Part shown: piece by piece, positions 15,219 through 25,002 of the stretch
Layout of the letters: every line of letters begins with the position of its first letter
Numbering within the stretch: the stretch's first letter is position 1
DNA from: Aminobacter sp. HY435
Lineage (GTDB): Bacteria; Pseudomonadota; Alphaproteobacteria; Rhizobiales; Rhizobiaceae
Length of the DNA: 64,000 bases
Reading direction: 5' to 3'
NCBI RefSeq assembly: GCF_027568395.1
Contig: NZ_JANKZL010000011.1
Span: 1-64,000 of the forward strand
Translations under genes and position numbers: made by a program
Notes under the pieces: generated by a model
Seen by the model: the letters and a program-made list of their open reading frames with translations, nothing else
Database searches by the model: none
Told to the model about the DNA's origin: nothing

Positions 15219-18200
15219 ATGAAAAAAGGCGATCATCTCTTTCTTGTCGACGGCTCCGGCTACATCTTCCGCGCCTACCACGCGCTGCCGCCGCTCACCC
15301 GCAAATCCGACGGCCTGCCGACCAATGCCGTGCTCGGATTCTGCAACATGGTGTGGAAGCTGATGCAGGACGCGCGCAACACCGATGTTGGCGTGACGCC
15401 CACCCATTTCGCCGTCATCTTCGACTATTCTTCGAAAACCTTCCGCAACGAACTCTACCCCGAATACAAGGCCAACCGTTCGGCCCCGCCGGAGGACCTC
15501 GTGCCGCAATTCGGGCTGATCCGCCACGCGACCAAGGCCTTCGACCTGCCCTGCATCGAGATGGAGGGCTTCGAAGCCGACGACCTGATCGCCACCTACG
15601 CCCGCCTGGCGCGCGAAGCCGGCGCCGACACCACCATCATCTCCTCCGACAAGGACTTGATGCAGCTCGTCGGCGAGACGGTGTCGATGTACGATCCGAT
15701 GAAAGACCGCCAGGTCAACATCCCCGAAGTCATCGAGAAATGGGGCGTGCCGCCGGCAAAGATGATCGACCTGCAGGCGCTCACCGGCGACTCGGTCGAC
15801 AACGTGCCCGGCGTGCCCGGCATCGGCCCGAAGACCGCCGCCCAGTTGCTCGAGCAGTTCGGCGACCTCGACACCCTGCTCGCCCGCGCATCCGAGATCA
15901 AGCAGGACAAGCGCCGCCAGTCGATCATCGACAACGCCGACAAGGCGCGCATCAGCCGCGAGCTGGTGAAGCTGAAGAACGACGTGCCGGTGACCGACGG
16001 GCTCGACGACTTCGCGCTGCAGCCGCCTGACGGCGCGCGGCTGATTTCCTTCCTCAAGGCGATGGAATTCACCACGCTGACCCGGCGCGTCGCCGAGGCC
16101 ACCGGCACTGAAGCCGGCGAGATCGAGGCCGTGCCGGTATCAGTGCAATGGGGCGCCGATGCGCATGGGCCTGATGTTGGCGCGGGAATTTCTACCTCTC
16201 CCTTGTGGGGAGGTCGCGCGCCCGAGCAAAGCGAAGGGAGCGCGGGTGGGGGTAGCGTTGTCGCAACAGGCACCCCCACCCCGGCGCTGCGCGCCGACCC
16301 TCCCCACAAAGGGGAGGGTGACTCAGGCGACACGCCCACAGCCCTCGCCAACAAGATCGCAGCCGCCGCAGTCGCGGAAAAGTTCGACCACAGCGACTAT
16401 GTCATCATCCGCGACCTGGCCACGCTGGAGGCCTGGGTCAACGAGGCGACCGAGGCGGGCGTCGTCGCCTTCGACACCGAGACCACGTCGCTCGACCCGA
16501 TGCAGGCCGAGCTTGTCGGCTTCTCGCTCGCCACCGCACCAGGTCGCGCCGCCTATGTGCCGCTCGCGCACAAGAGCGGCCGCGGCGACCTGCTTGGCGG
16601 CGGGCTGGTCGAAAACCAGATTCCGGCCCGCGACGCCATCGCGCTGCTCAAGCCGCTGCTCGAAGACGCTTCCGTCCTCAAGGTGGCGCAGAACCTGAAG
16701 TACGATCTGGTGGTGATGAACCGCCACGGCATCGACGTGCGCTCCTTCGACGACACGATGCTCTTGTCCTACGTGCTCGATGGCGGCACCAATGGCGGCC
16801 ACGGCATGGATTCCCTGTCGGAAAAATGGCTCGGCCACACGCCGATCCCGTTCAAGGACGTCGCAGGCTCCGGCAAGAGCTTCATCGGCTTCGACCAGGT
16901 CGACATCGAAAAGGCCGCAGCCTACGCCAGTGAAGACGCCGACGTGACCCTGCGCCTGTGGAACGTGCTCAAGCCGCGACTGGCCGCCAAGGGGCTGGTT
17001 TCCGTCTACGAGCGGCTGGAGCGGCCGCTGGTACCGGTGCTGGCCAACATGGAGCAACGCGGCATCTCGGTCGACCGGCAGATCCTGTCGCGGCTATCGG
17101 GCGAACTTGCACAGGGCGCGGCACGCCTGGAGGACGAGATCAACACGCTGGCCGGAGAGCGATTCAACATCGGCTCGCCCAAGCAGTTGGGCGACATCCT
17201 GTTCGGCCGCATGGGCCTGCCGGGCGGCACCAAGACCAAGACCGGCCAGTGGTCGACCTCGGCGCAGGTGCTGGAAGACCTCGCCGCCGAGGGCCACGAG
17301 CTGCCGCGCAAGATCGTCGACTGGCGCCAGCTGACCAAGCTCAAGTCGACCTACACCGACGCCCTGCCCGGCTATATCAATCCGGAGACCAAGCGCGTCC
17401 ACACCTCCTACGCGCTGGCCGCAACGACCACCGGGCGGCTGTCGTCGTCCGAGCCGAACCTGCAGAACATCCCGATCCGCACGGCCGAAGGCCGCAAGAT
17501 CCGCACCGCCTTCATCGCCGACAAGGGCAACAAGCTGATCTCGGCCGACTACAGCCAGATCGAGCTGCGCGTGCTCGCCCATGTCGCCGACATCGCCCAG
17601 CTGAAGCAGGCCTTCGCCGACGGCGTCGACATCCATGCGATGACCGCCTCCGAGATGTTCTCGGTGCCGGTCGAGGGCATGCCGTCGGACGTGCGCCGCC
17701 GCGCCAAGGCGATCAATTTCGGCATCATCTACGGCATCTCGGCCTTCGGGCTGGCCAACCAGCTGTCGATCCCGCGCGAGGAAGCCTCCGACTACATCAA
17801 GAAGTATTTCGAGCGCTTCCCCGGCATCCGCGCCTACATGGACGAGACCAAGGCGTTCTGCCGCGACAATGGCTATGTCGAGACCATCTTCGGCCGCCGC
17901 ATCCACTATCCGGAAATCCGCTCATCCAACCCGTCGGTGCGCGCCTTCAACGAGCGCGCCTCGATCAATGCGCGTTTGCAGGGCACCGCCGCCGACATCA
18001 TCCGCCGCGCAATGATCCGGATGGAAGGCGCGCTCTCCGAAGCGAAGCTGTCGGCACGCATGCTGCTGCAGGTGCACGACGAACTGATCTTCGAGACTGT
18101 CGATGGCGAGGTCGAGGCAACGATCCCTGTTGTCCGTCACGTCATGGAGAACGCCGCCATGCCGGCGGTGTCGATGTCGGTGCCGCTGCATGTCGACGCC

Positions 18201-18233
18201 AACGCCGCCAACAGCTGGGACGAGGCGCACTGA
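15219..18233 (+). CDS. polA: DNA polymerase I
   Basis: A 1004-residue repair and Okazaki-fragment polymerase. Domains in order: a 5' nuclease (1 to about 315, FLVDGSGYIFRAYHAL, EADDLIATYA, GDSVDNVPGVPGIGPKTA); a linker; a proofreading 3'-5' exonuclease with intact FDTETTSLDP (about 415), NLKYDLVVMN and YASEDADVTLRL; and the polymerase with motif A SADYSQIELRVLAH (about 775), motif B RRRAKAINFGIIYG and motif C LQVHDELIFE. Residues about 325-368 of the linker are encoded by a REP-like repeat inserted in frame. The start is MKKGDHLFLVDGSG. The LysE-type gene follows one base after the stop codon. Confidence 0.98.
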   Translation: MKKGDHLFLVDGSGYIFRAYHALPPLTRKSDGLPTNAVLGFCNMVWKLMQDARNTDVGVTPTHFAVIFDYSSKTFRNELYPEYKANRSAPPEDLVPQFGLIRHATKAFDLPCIEMEGFEADDLIATYARLAREAGADTTIISSDKDLMQLVGETVSMYDPMKDRQVNIPEVIEKWGVPPAKMIDLQALTGDSVDNVPGVPGIGPKTAAQLLEQFGDLDTLLARASEIKQDKRRQSIIDNADKARISRELVKLKNDVPVTDGLDDFALQPPDGARLISFLKAMEFTTLTRRVAEATGTEAGEIEAVPVSVQWGADAHGPDVGAGISTSPLWGGRAPEQSEGSAGGGSVVATGTPTPALRADPPHKGEGDSGDTPTALANKIAAAAVAEKFDHSDYVIIRDLATLEAWVNEATEAGVVAFDTETTSLDPMQAELVGFSLATAPGRAAYVPLAHKSGRGDLLGGGLVENQIPARDAIALLKPLLEDASVLKVAQNLKYDLVVMNRHGIDVRSFDDTMLLSYVLDGGTNGGHGMDSLSEKWLGHTPIPFKDVAGSGKSFIGFDQVDIEKAAAYASEDADVTLRLWNVLKPRLAAKGLVSVYERLERPLVPVLANMEQRGISVDRQILSRLSGELAQGAARLEDEINTLAGERFNIGSPKQLGDILFGRMGLPGGTKTKTGQWSTSAQVLEDLAAEGHELPRKIVDWRQLTKLKSTYTDALPGYINPETKRVHTSYALAATTTGRLSSSEPNLQNIPIRTAEGRKIRTAFIADKGNKLISADYSQIELRVLAHVADIAQLKQAFADGVDIHAMTASEMFSVPVEGMPSDVRRRAKAINFGIIYGISAFGLANQLSIPREEASDYIKKYFERFPGIRAYMDETKAFCRDNGYVETIFGRRIHYPEIRSSNPSVRAFNERASINARLQGTAADIIRRAMIRMEGALSEAKLSARMLLQVHDELIFETVDGEVEATIPVVRHVMENAAMPAVSMSVPLHVDANAANSWDEAH
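16192..16320. repeat. REP-like inverted repeat inserted in frame in polA
   Basis: Two inverted units (CTCCCTTGTGGGGAGG at the left, CCTCCCCACAAAGGGGAGG at the right) flank a GC-rich centre that itself pairs (GTGGGGGT / ACCCCCAC). The same kind of unit occurs at 19437-19598, 20724-21013 and 43353-43391. Here it lies inside polA and stays open, adding about 43 residues rich in Gly, Ser, Pro and Ala between the 5' nuclease and the proofreading domain. Confidence 0.85.
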
Positions 18234-18234
18234 G

Positions 18235-18864
18235 ATGGAGTTCGCGACGTCGTCGGAGACGTCGACGCTCGTCTCCTTTGCCCTGACGTCACTCATCATC
18301 GAACTGACGCCGGGGCCGAACATGACCTATCTGGCGCTGGTGTCGGCTGGCGAGGGCCGCCGCGCCGGCTTCGCCACGGTGGCCGGCATCGCGCTCGGGC
18401 TTTTGGTCATTGGGCTTGTCGCCGCCTTGGGCGTCACCGAGCTGATCCAGTCATCGCAGCTGCTCTACGAGGGCCTGCGCTGGGCCGGCGTGCTGTTCCT
18501 GCTCTACCTCGCCTACGAAGGCTGGAGAGGCTCCGGCGAGGCGGTGCCCGCAGGCAACGATGCCGACCGGCGCTACTTCACGCGCGGGCTGGTGACCAAT
18601 CTGCTGAACCCCAAGGCCGCAGTGTTCTACATCGCGGTGCTGCCGACCTTCATTGCAGCGGAGAGGCCGGTTCTGTCGCAGACGCTGGCGCTGACCGCCA
18701 TCTACGTCGCGGTGGCAACGATCATCCATGCCCTGATCGTGGTGCTGTCAAGCCAGCTCGAGCCGCTGCTCAACAATGCAAGGATCGAGAAGATCGCACG
18801 GCGGGCACTGTCGGCACTGCTGGCTGCCGTGGCGATCTGGTTTGCGTTTTCGACAGCGCGCTGA
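18235..18864 (+). CDS. LysE/RhtB family amino-acid exporter
   Basis: A 209-residue inner-membrane protein with about six hydrophobic segments. The diagnostic LTPGPNMTYLALVSAGEGRRAGF motif near residues 24-46 defines the LysE/RhtB translocator superfamily, and GLVTNLLNPKAAVFYIAVLP (about 117-136) is its second conserved block. Members export amino acids or their analogues; the substrate cannot be read from the sequence. The ATG begins one base after the polA stop codon, so it is probably co-transcribed with polA, although no functional link is known. A longer frame that begins inside polA is rejected. Confidence 0.9.
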   Translation: MEFATSSETSTLVSFALTSLIIELTPGPNMTYLALVSAGEGRRAGFATVAGIALGLLVIGLVAALGVTELIQSSQLLYEGLRWAGVLFLLYLAYEGWRGSGEAVPAGNDADRRYFTRGLVTNLLNPKAAVFYIAVLPTFIAAERPVLSQTLALTAIYVAVATIIHALIVVLSSQLEPLLNNARIEKIARRALSALLAAVAIWFAFSTAR

Positions 18865-18867
18865 GAA

Positions 18868-19281
18868 CTATGCCGCGATCGCGGCACACTTGGCGCAGGT
18901 GCCGCGGAACTCGATGACCGCCTTCTTGGCGACGAAGCCGGTCGAGCCGACCCAATCGTCCAGGCGCTTGCCGATCAGCTCGTCGGAGATCTCGGTGACC
19001 TGGCCGCAGGTGTCGCAGATGGCAAAGGCCGTCATGCGATGGTTGTGATGGCTGTGGTCGTGCGGCTCCGAGCAGGCGACGAAGGCGTTGAGGCTTTCGA
19101 GGCGGTGGACAAGCCCGTCCTTCATCAGCGCTTCAAGGGCACGGTAGACCTGCAAAGGCGCGCGAAAACCGTCGTCGCGCAGTTGGTCGAGCAGCGTGTA
19201 GGCACTGAGCGGCCCGGTCGCAGCTTCGAGCTTGCCGAGCACCTTTTGCTGGTTCTTCGTCAGCGTAACCCGCGCCGCCAT
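18868..19281 (-). CDS. zur: Fur family transcriptional regulator, Zur-like
   Basis: A 137-residue metal-responsive repressor. The winged-helix DNA-binding part (1-80) includes LTKNQQKVLGKLEAATGPLSAYTLLDQL and a recognition helix in APLQVYRALEALMKDGLVHRLESLNAFVAC. The dimerisation part has a His-rich metal segment (EPHDHSHHNH) and two CXXC structural zinc sites (CDTCGQV and CAKC at the C-terminus). This composition and the LxAYxLL pattern fit Zur rather than Fur or Mur. The start is placed at MAARVTLTKNQ. It is convergent with the LysE gene. No znuABC genes are adjacent, so the target operon is probably elsewhere. Confidence 0.82.
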   Translation of the reverse strand: MAARVTLTKNQQKVLGKLEAATGPLSAYTLLDQLRDDGFRAPLQVYRALEALMKDGLVHRLESLNAFVACSEPHDHSHHNHRMTAFAICDTCGQVTEISDELIGKRLDDWVGSTGFVAKKAVIEFRGTCAKCAAIAA

Positions 19282-19436
19282 TTTTCCGTTTTCACCTTCC
19301 TCGACCAGGCCAATGCCTGGACGGAACAACCAATCGCCTAAGATGGCGATTGGACAAGGGTTTTGCTAGCGCGTCCGGCCGTCAAAGACAATGTTGGAGC
19401 CCTTCAGGCCGATCCCGCATTGGAGTTGAGCGGCCG

Positions 19437-19598
19437 TACCCCCAACCCTAGCCCCTCCCCACAAGGGGGAGGAGGATTTGAGCTCGCGTCCTGCGCCAAA
19501 CTTCTACGATCGTTGAGGGACGGCTGCCTTCATGCCTTGAGTGGCGCAACGGCGCAATTTCCCCTCCCCTTGTGGGGAGGGGTTAGGGGTGGGGGTAT
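19437..19598. repeat. paired REP-like units in inverted orientation
   Basis: Left unit 19437-19473 (ACCCCCAACCCTAGCCCCTC and onward through CCCACAAGGGGG) and right unit 19559-19598 (CCCCTCCCCTTGTGGGGAGG and onward through GGTTAGGGGTGGGGGTA) are reverse complements of each other, about 85 bases apart. They fill most of the 351-base gap between zur and the aldo/keto reductase gene, and I see no gene in that gap. Confidence 0.85.
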
Positions 19599-19632
19599 CC
19601 TCACAGACGCAACCGCGCCGAAGGACAACCCC

Positions 19633-20685
19633 TTACTTCTTCTGCCGCGCCGGGCCTTCGCGCTCGGACGAACGGGCCCAGAGATTGATGTCAGCCTCGC
19701 GGGCATAGGTGTCGATCTCGGCCAGCTCGGCCTCGCTGAAGGCGAGGTTCCTGATCGCGCCGACGCAGTCCTCGACCTGCTCGGGACGGCTGGCGCCGAT
19801 AAGCGCCGAAGTGACGCGGCCGCCGCGCAGCACCCAGGCCAGCGCCATCTGCGCCAGCGTCTGGCCGCGACGCTCGGCTATGGCGTTGAGCACGCGGATG
19901 TTGGCCAGGTTCTTGTCGTTGAGGAAGGCCGGGCGCAGCGACTTGCCCTGCGACGCCCGGCTGCCTTCCGGCACGCCGCCGAGATATTTTCCCGTCAGCA
20001 TGCCCTGCGCCAGCGGCGAGAACACGATCGAGCCGATGCCGAGCCCGTCGAGCGCATCGAGCAGGCCGTCATCCTCGACCCAGCGGTTGATCAGCGAATA
20101 GCTCGGCTGGTGGATCAGGCAAGGGGTGCCGAGCCGCTTCAGGATATCGGCGGCCTCTCGGGTGCGCTGGGCGTTGTAGGACGAGATGCCGGCGTAAAGC
20201 GCCTTGCCGGAACGCACGGCATGGTCGAGCGCACCCATCGTCTCTTCGAGCGGAGTGTCCGGGTCGAAGCGGTGCGAATAGAAGATGTCGACATAGTCGA
20301 GGCCCATGCGCTTGAGGCTCTGGTCGAGGCTCGCCAGCACATATTTGCGGCTGCCCCACTCGCCATAGGGCCCCGGCCACATGTCGTAGCCGGCCTTGGT
20401 CGAGATGATCATCTCGTCGCGCAGGCCAGCGAAGTCGGTGCGCAGGATCTCGCCGAATGCAGTCTCGGCCGAGCCTGCCGGCGGCCCATAGTTGTTGGCG
20501 AGGTCGAAATGGGTGATGCCGAGGTCGAAAGCCCTTTGGCAGATGGCGCGCTTGGTCGCGTGCGGCGTATCCTCGCCGAAATTGTGCCACAGGCCGAGCG
20601 AGATCGCCGGCAGCTTGAGCCCAGACCTGCCGCAGCGGTTGTAGACCATGTTTTCGTAGCGGTTCGGGGCGGGCGCGTAAGACAT
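19633..20685 (-). CDS. aldo/keto reductase, L-glyceraldehyde-3-phosphate reductase (YghZ) type
   Basis: A 350-residue NADPH-dependent oxidoreductase. The start is at MSYAPAPNRYENMVYNRCGRSG, with a GAAGGA site upstream; the open frame extends 37 codons further into the repeat region. The aldo/keto reductase tetrad can be placed at D and Y in FDLANNYGPPAG, K in ISTKAGYDMW and H in IFYSHRFDP. The opening NRCGRSGLKLPAISLGLWHNFG is typical of the YghZ/Kvbeta-related AKR14 branch, which reduces L-glyceraldehyde 3-phosphate and methylglyoxal. The substrate in this organism is unknown. It is a single gene flanked by palindromic repeats on both sides. Confidence 0.9.
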   Translation of the reverse strand: MSYAPAPNRYENMVYNRCGRSGLKLPAISLGLWHNFGEDTPHATKRAICQRAFDLGITHFDLANNYGPPAGSAETAFGEILRTDFAGLRDEMIISTKAGYDMWPGPYGEWGSRKYVLASLDQSLKRMGLDYVDIFYSHRFDPDTPLEETMGALDHAVRSGKALYAGISSYNAQRTREAADILKRLGTPCLIHQPSYSLINRWVEDDGLLDALDGLGIGSIVFSPLAQGMLTGKYLGGVPEGSRASQGKSLRPAFLNDKNLANIRVLNAIAERRGQTLAQMALAWVLRGGRVTSALIGASRPEQVEDCVGAIRNLAFSEAELAEIDTYAREADINLWARSSEREGPARQKK

Positions 20686-20723
20686 ATCAGGTCCTTCAGA
20701 ATCGGCGTGGCGCCGCCGCCGCA

Positions 20724-21013
20724 TCACCCTCCCACTTGTGGGGAGGATCGTACGAAACGGGGTGGGGGTGCCCAGCACTGGTGCTTCGCTCCTCAATACT
20801 TGGTCCCACCATCACCTGTCACTCCCCCCGCGAGGCTCGGCGGGCGAAGATACCCCCACCCCTAACCCCTCCCCACAAGGGGGAGGGGGACTTTGGGGAC
20901 ACCACACGCCATCGACTTTGGTTGGCCAGTGCCTAGCCAGTCGTAGACGATTTGCGTTGTAAGCGACGAAGGCATCCCCCTCCCCCTTGTGGGGAGGGTC
21001 AGGGGTGGGGGTT
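20724..21013. repeat. cluster of three REP-like units
   Basis: Three units of the same family as the polA repeat lie in the gap between two reverse-strand genes: 20724-20770 (CCCTCCCACTTGTGGGGAGG and GGGGTGGGGGT), 20850-20890 (ATACCCCCACCCCTAACCCC and onward, CCCCACAAGGGGGAGGGG) and 20975-21013 (CCCTCCCCCTTGTGGGGAGG and onward, AGGGGTGGGGG). Adjacent units alternate in orientation, as in bacterial interspersed mosaic elements. No gene is seen in this 357-base gap. Confidence 0.85.
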
Positions 21014-21042
21014 TCGCCGCGCGCTGAGCACACCCGGCAAAG

Positions 21043-22179
21043 CTACTTCGCCAGCAGCCCCCTCGCCGCCGCCGGCCCCAGCGGCTCGGGCCGCTCGCAG
21101 GTCGTCTGCATCTCGACAAACTTCTTCGTCTCGCCCGACTTCAATATGCCGGTCATGATGTCGATGACGTGGTTGGCGAGCTCCAGCGAGCAGCGGTGCG
21201 GCCGGCCCTGCATGATCGCAAGCGCCATGTCGGCGAGGCCCGCGGTGCGGTAGTTGGCCATCATGCCGTGGTCGTGCTTCTCGTTGGGCACGCCGAAGGG
21301 ATGATCCCATTTCGGCAGCGCCTTCACCGGCTTTTCGCCCTTGGTGTAACTGAGATCACCGCCGAAGAAGTTGGGGTCGGGCATGTGGATCGTGCCCAAC
21401 TCGCCATAGAGCTCCATCGGCGCATGGCCGTTGTCCCAGACATCCCAGCTGGCGTTGAAGGTGAACACCGCGCCGTTCTCGAATTCCATCAGCGCCAGGA
21501 TCGTCGTCGGCGTCGTCACCGGGATCCTTTCGCCCGCACGGGGCTTCGACGAGATGGTCCGCTCCTTCGCCGGGATCGACGACAGCCCTGCCACCCGCGC
21601 AACCGGCCCGATGAGCTGGACCAGGTTGGCGATGTAGTACGGTCCGAGGTCGAGGATCGGCCCGCCGCCCGGCTGGAAGAAGAAATCGGGGTTGGGATGC
21701 CAGTGCTCCATGCCGTGGCTCATGACATGGCAGGTTCCCGAGGTGATCTTGCCGAGCTTGCCGGTGTCGATCAGGTGGCGCGCCAGCTGGTGCGAGCCGC
21801 CCAAGAAGGTGTCGGGCGCCGAGCCGATGCGCACGCCTTTCTTGTCGGCGCGCTTCTTGAGGTCGAGCCCGTCCTTGATGGCGAGCACGAAGGGCTTTTC
21901 CGAATAGACGTGCTTGCCGGCCTCGATCGCCTGCTTCGACACCTCGTAGTGCACCACCGGAATGGTCAGGTTGACGACGATGTCGATATCTTTCGACGCC
22001 AACAGCCCTTCGACCGTCTCGGCGCGCAGCTTGAACTCCTTCGCCCGGGCGTTTGCGGCATCCATGTTGATGTCGGCGCAGGCGCGCATCTCGATGCCTT
22101 TGAAATCGGGCGCATGCTTGAAATAGGTCTTCGAGATGTTGCCGCAGCCGATCACCCCGACCCCGAGTTTCCTTGCCAT
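21043..22179 (-). CDS. Gfo/Idh/MocA family NAD(P)-dependent oxidoreductase
   Basis: A 378-residue sugar or sugar-derivative dehydrogenase. The N-terminal Rossmann fold carries GVGVIGCGNIS (8-18), and the family EKP motif is present in VYSEKPFVLAIKDG. The C-terminal beta-sheet domain holds the substrate site, with catalytic-type residues in GPILDLGPYYI and the His/Glu-rich MSHGMEHWHPNPDFFF stretch. It is the last gene of a reverse-strand operon, preceded 12 bases upstream by a xylose-isomerase-like protein and then an ABC importer. This is the usual arrangement for oxidation and isomerisation of an imported sugar, inositol or glycoside, but the substrate is not readable. Confidence 0.93.
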   Translation of the reverse strand: MARKLGVGVIGCGNISKTYFKHAPDFKGIEMRACADINMDAANARAKEFKLRAETVEGLLASKDIDIVVNLTIPVVHYEVSKQAIEAGKHVYSEKPFVLAIKDGLDLKKRADKKGVRIGSAPDTFLGGSHQLARHLIDTGKLGKITSGTCHVMSHGMEHWHPNPDFFFQPGGGPILDLGPYYIANLVQLIGPVARVAGLSSIPAKERTISSKPRAGERIPVTTPTTILALMEFENGAVFTFNASWDVWDNGHAPMELYGELGTIHMPDPNFFGGDLSYTKGEKPVKALPKWDHPFGVPNEKHDHGMMANYRTAGLADMALAIMQGRPHRCSLELANHVIDIMTGILKSGETKKFVEMQTTCERPEPLGPAAARGLLAK

Positions 22180-22191
22180 GTCCGTCGTCCC

Positions 22192-22935
22192 CTAGAAACG
22201 CTTGGCGACTGTGATCGAACGGCGCGCGAAGCGCTCGAAGTCGGCCGGATTGTCATGTTCCATGATGAAAAATTTCGCCGGCGTGCGGTTGCGCAAAGCC
22301 GTCACCAGCCCGGCCCAGTCGACAGTGCCGTGGCCGACATCGGACCAGCCGTCCTCATCAGTTGCCTCGCCCTGTGGGGCTATGTCCTTGACGTGGACCG
22401 CCAGAATGCGCTGGCCGAACTCCTCGATCCAGTGCAGCGGGTCGGCGCCGCCGCGGATCACCCAGGCGACGTCCATCTCCCAGCCGACATCGGGGGCGGC
22501 CTCCAGGATCAGGCGTTGCGGCACCAGCCCGCCGACGGCCGAGAACTCGAAGTCATGGTTGTGCCAGGCGAAGTCGAAGCCTGCGTCCCTGGCCTTGGCA
22601 CCGATCGCGGCAAGGCGCCTGCCGAACGCCCGCCAGCCCTCGGCGTCGGTCGGCCGCTCCGACGGCTCGAGCCACGGGCAAGCGATCAGCTTCATGCCGA
22701 GCGTCTCGGCAATCGAAGCCGCCCTGCCGAAATCCTGCTCCAGAAGGTCGATGCCGAAATGGCCGCTCGGCATCGCGAGGCCGTTTTTGTCGAGTTCGGC
22801 GCGGAAGGCTTCGGGCTCTTCGTAGACCGCGCCAAACCCCTCGACCTGCGAGTAGCCAAGAGTCCCTAAAGTCTTGAGAACCTTGTCCCAGGGTTGGAAG
22901 TTGCGGGCGCTGTAGAGTTGGAATGACCAGTCCAT
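22192..22935 (-). CDS. sugar phosphate isomerase/epimerase family (TIM barrel)
   Basis: A 247-residue protein of the AP-endonuclease-2/xylose-isomerase-like superfamily, starting MDWSFQLYSARNFQPWDKVLKTLGTLGYSQVEGFG. The metal-site segments are visible: FDFAWHNHDFEF (His pair), APDVGWEMDVAWVIRGGADP (Asp) and VHVKDIAP (His and Asp), with a closing Glu in FIMEHDNP. It probably isomerises or epimerises a sugar or keto-sugar made by the adjacent Gfo/Idh/MocA dehydrogenase; the two gene types are frequent partners. The chemistry is inferred from the family. It sits between the dehydrogenase and the ABC ATPase with short spacers. Confidence 0.92.
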   Translation of the reverse strand: MDWSFQLYSARNFQPWDKVLKTLGTLGYSQVEGFGAVYEEPEAFRAELDKNGLAMPSGHFGIDLLEQDFGRAASIAETLGMKLIACPWLEPSERPTDAEGWRAFGRRLAAIGAKARDAGFDFAWHNHDFEFSAVGGLVPQRLILEAAPDVGWEMDVAWVIRGGADPLHWIEEFGQRILAVHVKDIAPQGEATDEDGWSDVGHGTVDWAGLVTALRNRTPAKFFIMEHDNPADFERFARRSITVAKRF

Positions 22936-22961
22936 GGTTCTGTCCGTTTGCTTGGGGGATG

Positions 22962-24044
<1,083 letters not shown>

Positions 24045-24048
24045 CGCC

Positions 24049-25002
24049 TCACCCCTTCACCGCGCCGGCGGCGATACCGCGGACGAAAAGCTTGCCTGAA
24101 ATGAAGTAGATGACGAGCGGGACCAGTCCCGTGAGCAGCGTTGCCGCCATGTTGACGTTGTACTCCTTCACGCCCTGGACGGCGTTGACGATGTTGTTGA
24201 GCTGGACGGTCATCGGATAGGTGTCCGGCTTGGTGTAGACGACGCCGAACAGGAAATCGTTCCAGATGCCGGTGACCTGCAGGATGATCGCCACCACGAA
24301 GATCGGCAGCGACATCGGCAGCATGATGCGGAGATAGATCGTCCAGAAGCCGGCCCCGTCGACGCGTGCCGCCTTGAACAGTTCCTCCGGCAGCGAGGCG
24401 AAATAGTTACGGAACAAGAGCGTCAGGATGGGCATGCCGAAGATCGTATGCACCAGCACCAGGCCCCACAGGCTGCCATAAAGGCCGATCTCGCGCAGCA
24501 CGATGACGATCGGATAGAGCATCACCTGGTAGGGGATGAAGGCGCCGACGATCAGGATGGTGAAAAACACCTCCGATCCCCTGAAGCGCCAGTTGGCGAG
24601 CGCGTAGCCGTTGACCGAGGCAATCGCGATCGACAGGAACACCGACGGCACGGTGATGCGCACCGAGTTCCAGAAGCCACGCGAGAGCCCGTCGCAATTG
24701 AGACCTGTGCAGGCTTGCGACCAGGCTTTGACCCACGGCTCGAAGGTGATCTCGACCGGCGGCGAGAAGATGTTGCCAAGCCGGATCTCGGGCATGCCCT
24801 TCAGCGACGTCACCACCATCACGTAAAGCGGCAACAGGTAGTAGACGGCAACCAGCGCCAGCGTGCCGTAGATGAAGATGTTGCGGCGGGAAAAGCGGCG
24901 GCGCGGTCTCGGCCCCTGCGGTCCCGACAGCGCGCTTGCGCGGGCGAGCGAGGTGCTGGCCACGGCAAGGTCGGGGGCGGCGCGTAGGACCTGCTCAGTC
25001 AT
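24049..25002 (-). CDS. carbohydrate ABC permease (MalG type)
   Basis: A 317-residue inner-membrane protein with six predicted transmembrane helices after a 45-residue cytosolic N-terminus rich in Ala and Arg. The EAA loop that contacts the ATPase is visible in LPEELFKAARVDGAGFWTIYLRIMLPMSLPIF. Its start overlaps the end of the partner permease gene by 8 bases, showing coupling. The pair forms the membrane channel of the sugar importer encoded in this operon. Confidence 0.94.
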   Translation of the reverse strand: MTEQVLRAAPDLAVASTSLARASALSGPQGPRPRRRFSRRNIFIYGTLALVAVYYLLPLYVMVVTSLKGMPEIRLGNIFSPPVEITFEPWVKAWSQACTGLNCDGLSRGFWNSVRITVPSVFLSIAIASVNGYALANWRFRGSEVFFTILIVGAFIPYQVMLYPIVIVLREIGLYGSLWGLVLVHTIFGMPILTLLFRNYFASLPEELFKAARVDGAGFWTIYLRIMLPMSLPIFVVAIILQVTGIWNDFLFGVVYTKPDTYPMTVQLNNIVNAVQGVKEYNVNMAATLLTGLVPLVIYFISGKLFVRGIAAGAVKG

